Below, one piece after another: positions 7,898-11,632 of a stretch of DNA of 11,632 nt. A model generated the notes under the pieces. That model had not been told where the DNA came from. It did not search any database and was given only the letters and a program-made list of their open reading frames with translations. How positions within the stretch are numbered: position 1 is the first letter of the stretch; the number at the start of each line of letters is the position of its first letter. Source of the DNA: Bacillota bacterium (lineage in GTDB: Bacteria > Bacillota > Sulfobacillia > JAJZYS01 > JAJYTV01); contig JAJZIE010000061.1 of NCBI GenBank assembly GCA_021810725.1, positions 1 to 11,632 on the forward strand. Direction: 5' to 3'. The translations under genes and the position numbers were made by a program.

Positions 7898-8812
7898 TTG
7901 GACCTGCTCGATCTCAGGCTCTTCAGCGCGGCCATGCGCAACGGCAGCCTGAGCCAGGCTGCCCGCGAGGCGCACTGCTCCCAGCCCACGGTCTCGCGCC
8001 GCATCCAGGCACTCGAAGCCGAACTGGGCACGCAGCTCCTCGTGCGCGGCTCACGCACGGTGAGTCCCACCCCCGCGGGGCTTGAGTTCCTCCATTTCGC
8101 CGAGACGGCACTCGCCGCCGAGGCCGACCTGAGGGCCAAGATCGAGCGGCCGTGGCTCCTGCGCGGCGACCTGCACGTGGCCGCCGGCACGACACCCGGC
8201 GAGGGGTTCGTGCCCGGCCTGCTGGCGGAATTCTCCAAGGGCCAGCTGGAGTTGCGCACGCAGCTGCACATCATGGACTCGCGCGCCGTGGAGGAGTGCG
8301 TGCTGCTGGGCCATTGCGACGTCGGCTTCACCGGCCATGCCCCGGCGCCGGGACTGCTCGCCTCGGAGGTGGTCGGCACGGACGAGATCGTGCTCGTCGT
8401 CGGCAAGGGCCACCCGTGGCACGGCCGGGACGAAATGCCCGTCGACGTCCTGTGCAGGCAGGATTTCGTGGAACGCGGCGAGGGGTCCGGCACGCGCCGC
8501 ACCGTCGAGGAAGCGCTATCCGCCGTGGCTCCGGCGTTCAAGGACCGGCGTGTCGTGCTCACCGTTTCTTCCGCCCAAGCCCTGCTCGCGTCGGTGCGCT
8601 CCGGTGTCGGTTGCGGCTTCGTGTCGCGCTCAAGCCTGTCCGGCGCAGCCGACGGCCTGCATGCGCTGACGGTCAGGGGCGTGCCTCTGCGCCGCAGCAT
8701 CCATCTCATCCTGCCGCCGCAGCCTACCGCCAAGGCTCTCGCCTTCGCCGCCTCCGTCCGTTTGCGCGCATCGGGCCGCGAAAACCTTGGCGCGCCGCCC
8801 GCCGTCCTATAA
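7898..8812 (+). CDS. LysR-family transcriptional regulator (CysL-like)
   Basis: This is a DNA-binding regulator of 304 residues, the standard LysR length. Residues 1-62 form the winged helix-turn-helix: DLRLFSAAMRNGSLSQAARE, then the recognition helix QPTVSRRIQALEAELG and the wing RTVSPTPAG. After a linker helix (about 65-85) comes a periplasmic-binding-protein-like effector domain starting LRGDLHVAAGTTPGEGFVPG, a pattern like that of CysL-type members; the inducer cannot be read from the sequence. Start at TTG by ribosome site and family length. The gene is divergent from the nuo operon and is followed 24 nt later by a ferredoxin gene on the same strand, probably co-transcribed. LysR regulators often control a divergent neighbour, so nuo or the ferredoxin are candidate targets, by inference only. 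Confidence 0.9.
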   Translation: MDLLDLRLFSAAMRNGSLSQAAREAHCSQPTVSRRIQALEAELGTQLLVRGSRTVSPTPAGLEFLHFAETALAAEADLRAKIERPWLLRGDLHVAAGTTPGEGFVPGLLAEFSKGQLELRTQLHIMDSRAVEECVLLGHCDVGFTGHAPAPGLLASEVVGTDEIVLVVGKGHPWHGRDEMPVDVLCRQDFVERGEGSGTRRTVEEALSAVAPAFKDRRVVLTVSSAQALLASVRSGVGCGFVSRSSLSGAADGLHALTVRGVPLRRSIHLILPPQPTAKALAFAASVRLRASGRENLGAPPAVL

Positions 8813-8822
8813 CCTTGTCGCA

Positions 8823-8827
8823 GGAGG
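8823..8827 (+). promoter_or_regulatory. Ribosome binding site of the ferredoxin gene
   Basis: GGAGG lies in the 24-nt lysR-ferredoxin gap, 9 nt before the ATG. Strong translation of the ferredoxin from the shared transcript is plausible. Confidence 0.75.
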
Positions 8828-8836
8828 GATCGCTCG

Positions 8837-9079
8837 ATGGCCTACGTGATCGCGGAACCCTGCATCGGGACCAAGGACAAGTCCTGCGTCGACGTCTGCC
8901 CTGTCGATTGCATTCACGGCAAGGACGACGACCCGCAGCTTTACATCGACCCGGACGAGTGCATCAATTGCGGTGCCTGCGAGGCCGTCTGCCCGGTCCA
9001 GGCCATCTTTGAGGAAGGCATGCTGCCGCCGCAGTGGGAGTCCTTCATCGAGATCAACCGAGACTACTTCAAGAAGTAA
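8837..9079 (+). CDS. Seven-iron ferredoxin ([3Fe-4S][4Fe-4S])
   Basis: A small soluble electron carrier of 80 residues with high acidic content. Cysteines are at 9, 17, 21, 25, 42, 45, 48 and 52. By comparison with 7Fe ferredoxins, C9, C17 and C52 should hold the [3Fe-4S] cluster and C21, C42, C45, C48 the [4Fe-4S] cluster; C25 is the extra non-ligand cysteine often seen in this class. The C-x7-C spacing in the first motif separates it from 8Fe clostridial ferredoxins. The N-terminus MAYVIAEPCIGTKD and the C-terminal WESFIEINRDYF are characteristic of the Bacillota/Actinobacteria/Thermus group. It follows lysR closely and is closed by a strong hairpin. Its redox partner cannot be told from the sequence; it is not a subunit of complex I. 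Confidence 0.95.
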   Translation: MAYVIAEPCIGTKDKSCVDVCPVDCIHGKDDDPQLYIDPDECINCGACEAVCPVQAIFEEGMLPPQWESFIEINRDYFKK

Positions 9080-9113
9080 GGAACCGGGCACGGCAAAGTC
9101 CGTGCCCGGTTCC
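9080..9113. terminator. Perfect 14-bp hairpin between ferredoxin and convergent gene
   Basis: Arms at 9080-9093 and 9100-9113 are exact reverse complements (14 bp, GC-rich) with loop CAAAGT. The stem begins at the base after the ferredoxin stop. The plus side lacks a U-tract (TCCGATTC follows); the minus side has the modestly T-rich CTTACTTCTTG. The location between convergent genes fits a bidirectional terminator or transcript-end stabiliser. Confidence 0.7.
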
Positions 9114-9127
9114 TCCGATTCGCCAAT

Positions 9128-9925
9128 CTAGATGTCCCGGCCCGCCATGGCGACGCGCAGGAAGCCTTCGGCTCCCGCGTGCCCGAGCACCTCGTCGTAA
9201 CCCGCCGCGCCGCGGCGCTCAAGGCCCTTCGCGAAGTAGCGCAGCACCTTGGACTTGACCGTCATGGGCCCGGCGCCGAACGCCTCCATCTCCGCGACGC
9301 CGAGCCTCACCTGGCTTGCGCCTTCGGGCAGCCAGCCAAGCCCGTGCGTGCCCGTGAGGTAGATGCGCTTGCCCGGCAGAGGGTCGTCGCCCGGCAGGTC
9401 GGCGGCGGCCCGGTAGCTCTTGCCGAGCAGGGAGAGCACGAGCGGGTAGTCGGCGCTCGCCGCCCGCACCGCAGCGGGCAGGCCGAGGTGCTCCCCGCGC
9501 CAGCGCGCCTCCTCCAGGCTGACATCGCCGAACGATACATCGTACGGCACGACCTCGAAATCCTCCGAGATCACGCCGTAGGCCGCGGAAACAATCAGGA
9601 CGCCCACCGCGTCCTGGCCAAACGTCGCGCGCAGATTTGCCACCGCCTCGAATGCCTCGAGAAAGAGCGGCGAGGTGAACATGTCCCGGGCCGGCCGCTT
9701 GTGGGCCTTCAGTTCGTCGGTGCGGGGTCCGAGGCGCCCCTGGTCCAGGAAGTCCTGCCATGTCAGCGGGTTCTGCGGCGTCTCAGCCTTCTGCCGCGTG
9801 CAACCCAGGAGCAGGAGCATCCTCGGGCCCTGTGGCCCGCCAGCGCCGACGGCGTCGGCTTGCGGCAGCATCCTGCCGCAACGGATCTCCCCCGGGACAT
9901 CACCGGCAGTGTCCAGCTTTACCAT
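9128..9925 (-). CDS. DUF6884/YaaA-like protein of unknown function
   Basis: A predicted soluble protein of 265 residues. Features seen: a hydrophobic strand with LLLLGCTRQK at about 37-46; DMFTSPLFLEAFEAV about 45 residues later; then VLIVSAAYGVISEDFEVVPYDVSF, which resembles the 'SAKYGLL...PYD' core of DUF6884 and the wider YaaA-like group; and a C-terminal extension from about 185 containing LTGTHGLGWLPEG. The assignment is by pattern only. I chose the ATG at 9925, with AAGGAGG 8 nt upstream. A second in-frame ATG at 9820, just before the conserved strand, has no usable ribosome site, although the 35 residues between look low in conservation. The gene is divergent from the mug-like gene, with 106 nt between the starts. 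YaaA proteins are linked to peroxide stress, but no function is claimed here. Confidence 0.7.
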   Translation of the reverse strand: MVKLDTAGDVPGEIRCGRMLPQADAVGAGGPQGPRMLLLLGCTRQKAETPQNPLTWQDFLDQGRLGPRTDELKAHKRPARDMFTSPLFLEAFEAVANLRATFGQDAVGVLIVSAAYGVISEDFEVVPYDVSFGDVSLEEARWRGEHLGLPAAVRAASADYPLVLSLLGKSYRAAADLPGDDPLPGKRIYLTGTHGLGWLPEGASQVRLGVAEMEAFGAGPMTVKSKVLRYFAKGLERRGAAGYDEVLGHAGAEGFLRVAMAGRDI

Positions 9926-9933
9926 TGGACGTG

Positions 9934-9940
9934 CCTCCTT
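9934..9940 (-). promoter_or_regulatory. Ribosome binding site deciding the start of the DUF6884-like gene
   Basis: AAGGAGG, 8 nt before the ATG at 9925. It argues for the longer N-terminus over the ATG at 9820 and against the still longer frame from 10030. Confidence 0.7.
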
Positions 9941-10016
9941 CACCCAAATCGCGCGGGTGACTTGTCTTGGCGTTCGCCATCGGCACCTCAGTACCTTTCG
10001 CATGACGGCAACTTTC

Positions 10017-10023
10017 GGGGAGG
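10017..10023 (+). promoter_or_regulatory. Ribosome binding site deciding the GTG start of the mug-like gene
   Basis: GGGGAGG lies 8 nt before the GTG at 10032. An in-frame ATG at 10002 would add ten residues but has no ribosome site upstream, and this site would then fall inside the gene. Confidence 0.7.
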
Positions 10024-10031
10024 TACCCAAA

Positions 10032-10535
10032 GTGGACCCAGGAGACGTCCTTCCGGACGTACTGGTGCCGGGGCTGAAGGTAGTATTTTGCGGCAGCGCC
10101 GCGGGTAGACGGTCGGCCGAGCTCGGCGCCTACTACGCCGGACCGGGCAACCGCTTCTGGCCTCTCCTGCACGAACTCGGCCTGACGCCGCGCCGGCTGC
10201 GGCCCGAGGAGTTCCGGGCGGTGCTCCAGTACGGCGTTGGCCTGACCGATCTCGCCAAAAAGGTGTGGGGCGCGGATGGCGTCCTGCCGAAGGGCTGCGA
10301 TGACCCGGCGGGCCTGCAGGGGCGCATCCTCGCCGCTCGGCCCCAGGTGCTCGCCTTCAATGGCAAGCGCCCGGCGCAGGCCTTCCTCGGACGTAAGACC
10401 ACGTGCGGGCTGCAGCCGGAAACCATCGGCGAAACAAGCATCTTTGTGCTGCCGTCGACAAGCCGTGCCAACGTCCATTTTGCCACGGACGAACCTGCCT
10501 GGCGGGAACTCGCCTGCTACCTCGAGCGTCCTTGA
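10032..10535 (+). CDS. Mug-like mismatch-specific uracil-DNA glycosylase
   Basis: A base-excision-repair enzyme of the uracil-DNA glycosylase superfamily (family 2, Mug/TDG), expected to remove uracil or related bases from mismatches. The 167 residues match the length of E. coli Mug. Homologous landmarks: LVPGLKVVFCGSAAG at 11-25, AGPGNRFWPLLHELGLTPRRL at 36-56, YGVGLTDLAKK at 67-77, and motif 2 VLPSTSRANVHF at 139-150. In E. coli Mug motif 1 is GINPG, with Asn as the water-activating residue; here it is GSAAG, so that Asn is absent. D73 in GLTDLAKK sits where E. coli Mug has a lysine and may supply the catalytic carboxylate, as an aspartate does in the Deinococcus enzyme (recalled, not checked). 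GTG start chosen by ribosome site. Divergent from the DUF6884-like gene. Confidence 0.88.
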   Translation: MDPGDVLPDVLVPGLKVVFCGSAAGRRSAELGAYYAGPGNRFWPLLHELGLTPRRLRPEEFRAVLQYGVGLTDLAKKVWGADGVLPKGCDDPAGLQGRILAARPQVLAFNGKRPAQAFLGRKTTCGLQPETIGETSIFVLPSTSRANVHFATDEPAWRELACYLERP

Positions 10536-10553
10536 TCTCCCCACCCGTACGCG

Positions 10554-10591
10554 AAGGGAGTCCCAGTGGCCCACGCCGCCGGGACTCCCTT
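10554..10591. terminator. 11-bp hairpin between mug-like gene and convergent Asp-box gene
   Basis: Arms at 10554-10564 and 10581-10591 (AAGGGAGTCCC and its exact complement) flank a 16-nt loop. It starts 18 nt after the glycosylase stop, and 13 nt separate it from the end of the convergent gene. The plus strand ends CCCTTTCG, a very short T-run, so termination may be partly Rho-dependent. It could serve both genes. Confidence 0.6.
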
Positions 10592-10604
10592 TCGTCGCCT
10601 GCCG

Positions 10605-11632
10605 TCAGGGCATCTGCTGCCAGGTCCGACCGCCATCGGTGGTGCGATAGAGGCTGCCGATCCCCATCAGCCAGCCGTCGCTGGCCGTCGGAAACTGCAT
10701 CTGCAGCTGCGTCGAGAAATCCTGGAGGGTCATCTGCGTCGTGGATGCGGTCCAGGTCTTGCCGCCGTCCCGCGTGGCGTACACGACCGTCGTCGCGTTC
10801 TGGCTGTACGGGTTTTCCTGCATCGCGACCCAGCCCACCCGGCTGCTGAGGAAGTAGACGGCCGCCCCCTGTCCGCTGCCCTGCCAGGTGTGCACAGTGT
10901 CGTAGCTCTTGCCGCCGTCGATGGTCCTAGCGAGGGTCACGGTGCTGGGCTGGGACGAGTTGGCGGCGGGTACCGTCAGGAGCCTGAAGCCCTCGCCCTT
11001 CAGGAACGCGAACTGCTGGAACGTCCCCGGCGTTGCCGGCTGGCTCGAAAGCGTGGTCCAGGTCTTGCCGCCGTCCTCGGTGGCGGAGAGCGCCAGGTTC
11101 GGGTAGGTCTCGGTCTGCATGATGCCCTGCAGGGCGGTGAAGAAGCCGAGGTATTCGTTCGGTCCGAGCAGCGCGCCGCTCGTAAGCGGCTGGCTGGACT
11201 GCGTCTGCCACTTGCGTCCCCCGTCCGTCGTCTTCACGAGCGTGACCGACTGCCCGTTCTGCGACGCGAGGACCATGTAGCCGATCTTCGGACTGACGAA
11301 CGACATCGCCTGCACGGGCTCCTTGGCTTGGTAGACCTCATGCCAGCTGTTGCCGCCGTCCGTCGTCGCCAGCACCGCCTGCGGATCCGAGGTCAGGCCG
11401 ATGCCGAAGCCGTGCTTGGCGTCCGGGAAGTCCACCTGCTGCGTCGGCGCCAGGGAGGGCAGGAGCTGGGTCCAGGTCTTGCCCCCGTCCGTCGTCTTGA
11501 CGAGGAACCCGGCCTGCGCCGAGCCGCCGCCACCCACCGCGTAGCCCACCTCGGGCGACACCATCGAGATGCCGTTCAGGCTCCAGTTCAGCTGCTCCGC
11601 CGATTGCGACCACGTCCTGCCGCCGTCGCGCG
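10605..11632 (-). CDS. Asp-box/YCF48-type beta-propeller protein, C-terminal part
   Basis: The frame is open from the right edge to the TGA at 10605, so about 341 residues of a larger protein are visible and the start lies outside. It is built of repeats ending in an Asp-box, (T/S)xDGGxTW. Taking the internal ATG at 11564 as residue 1, boxes lie at 24-31, 67-74, 112-119, 162-169, 214-221, 264-271 and 308-315, with one more (RDGGRTW) at the window edge. Spacing is 43-52 residues, each unit also carrying an F/G-rich strand such as GYAV, GWVAM or GWLMG. Such propellers occur in sialidases, sortilin-like proteins and YCF48/HCF136. Ser/Thr/Gln/Asn-rich composition suggests an exported protein, but the signal region is not in view. 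No ligand or enzymatic site can be assigned. Convergent with the mug-like gene. Confidence 0.85.
   Translation of the reverse strand, partial: RDGGRTWSQSAEQLNWSLNGISMVSPEVGYAVGGGGSAQAGFLVKTTDGGKTWTQLLPSLAPTQQVDFPDAKHGFGIGLTSDPQAVLATTDGGNSWHEVYQAKEPVQAMSFVSPKIGYMVLASQNGQSVTLVKTTDGGRKWQTQSSQPLTSGALLGPNEYLGFFTALQGIMQTETYPNLALSATEDGGKTWTTLSSQPATPGTFQQFAFLKGEGFRLLTVPAANSSQPSTVTLARTIDGGKSYDTVHTWQGSGQGAAVYFLSSRVGWVAMQENPYSQNATTVVYATRDGGKTWTASTTQMTLQDFSTQLQMQFPTASDGWLMGIGSLYRTTDGGRTWQQMP
10620..11632 (-). repeat. Eight degenerate copies of an Asp-box-coding DNA motif
   Basis: The Asp-boxes leave a recurrent DNA motif on the plus strand, CAGGTCTTGCCGCCGTC or close variants, at about 10620, 10751, 10908, 11057, 11210, 11345, 11474 and 11614. 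The copies at 10749-10770 and 11055-11076 are identical. Strong identity at this one spot, with diverged DNA between, fits codon bias on a conserved motif and possibly local recombination between repeats. Confidence 0.7.

Noticed and set aside
7572..7952. Possible small gene at 7572 with an upstream AAAGGA
   Set aside because: The spacing to ATG is only 2 nt, the frame runs into lysR in another frame, and the predicted protein has no recognisable pattern.
7600..8733. Minus-strand open frame of 377 codons opposite lysR
   Set aside because: Antisense to a clear LysR protein; Ser/Arg/Thr-rich shadow composition and no ribosome site.
9926..10031. Promoters in the divergent DUF6884-like/mug intergenic region
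   Set aside because: Both promoters must lie near here, but the best boxes (such as TTGGCG with TACCTT at 19 nt) are too weak to report as features.
9179..10108. Plus-strand open frame of 309 codons opposite the DUF6884-like gene
   Set aside because: Antisense shadow; the minus-strand frame has the better ribosome site and a domain-like pattern of strands and motifs.

Overview
The window is GC-rich bacterial chromosomal DNA. It is dominated by the first eight genes of a proton-pumping NADH:quinone oxidoreductase (complex I) operon on the minus strand. Strong GGAGG-type ribosome sites, frequent GTG/TTG starts, a complete NADH-input module (NuoE, NuoF, NuoG), separate nuoC and nuoD, and the style of the ferredoxin suggest a high-GC, deep-branching Bacillota (Symbiobacterium/Thermaerobacter/Sulfobacillus-like). 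Actinobacteria or Chloroflexi cannot be excluded from sequence reading alone.

Region 1 (1-7245, minus strand): a probable promoter at 7217-7245 drives nuoA-nuoB-nuoC-nuoD-nuoE-nuoF-nuoG-nuoH. nuoH runs off the left edge, and nuoI-N would be expected beyond it. The genes are packed tightly: overlaps of 13, 4, 4, 8 and 4 nt, and gaps of only 13 and 1 nt. Four of the seven complete genes start with ATG, GTG or TTG codons embedded in the stop region of the preceding gene, which indicates translational coupling. All iron-sulphur ligand motifs of NuoB, NuoE, NuoF and NuoG are present, including the optional N7 cluster ligands of NuoG.

Region 2 (7184-7897): about 0.7 kb without a convincing gene. 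It separates nuoA from a divergent LysR-type regulator gene and holds the nuo promoter, an AT-rich island and a 7-bp inverted repeat.

Region 3 (7898-9113, plus strand): a LysR-family regulator with a TTG start, followed 24 nt later by a seven-iron (3Fe-4S/4Fe-4S) ferredoxin gene. A perfect 14-bp hairpin closes this small unit.

Region 4 (9128-10591): a divergent pair. One member is a minus-strand gene for a DUF6884/YaaA-like protein of unknown function. The other is a plus-strand gene for a Mug-like mismatch-specific uracil-DNA glycosylase with an atypical catalytic motif. A hairpin follows the glycosylase gene.

Region 5 (10605-11632, minus strand): the C-terminal part of a large Asp-box/YCF48-type beta-propeller protein, whose start lies beyond the right edge.

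Functionally, the window joins respiratory NADH oxidation with a small electron carrier and its likely regulator, then passes into apparently unrelated housekeeping or repair genes. I see no mobile element, CRISPR array, tRNA or rRNA. No clearly undescribed multi-gene system is evident. The least explained items are the DUF6884-like gene, the unusual Mug motif and the long nuoA-lysR intergenic region.
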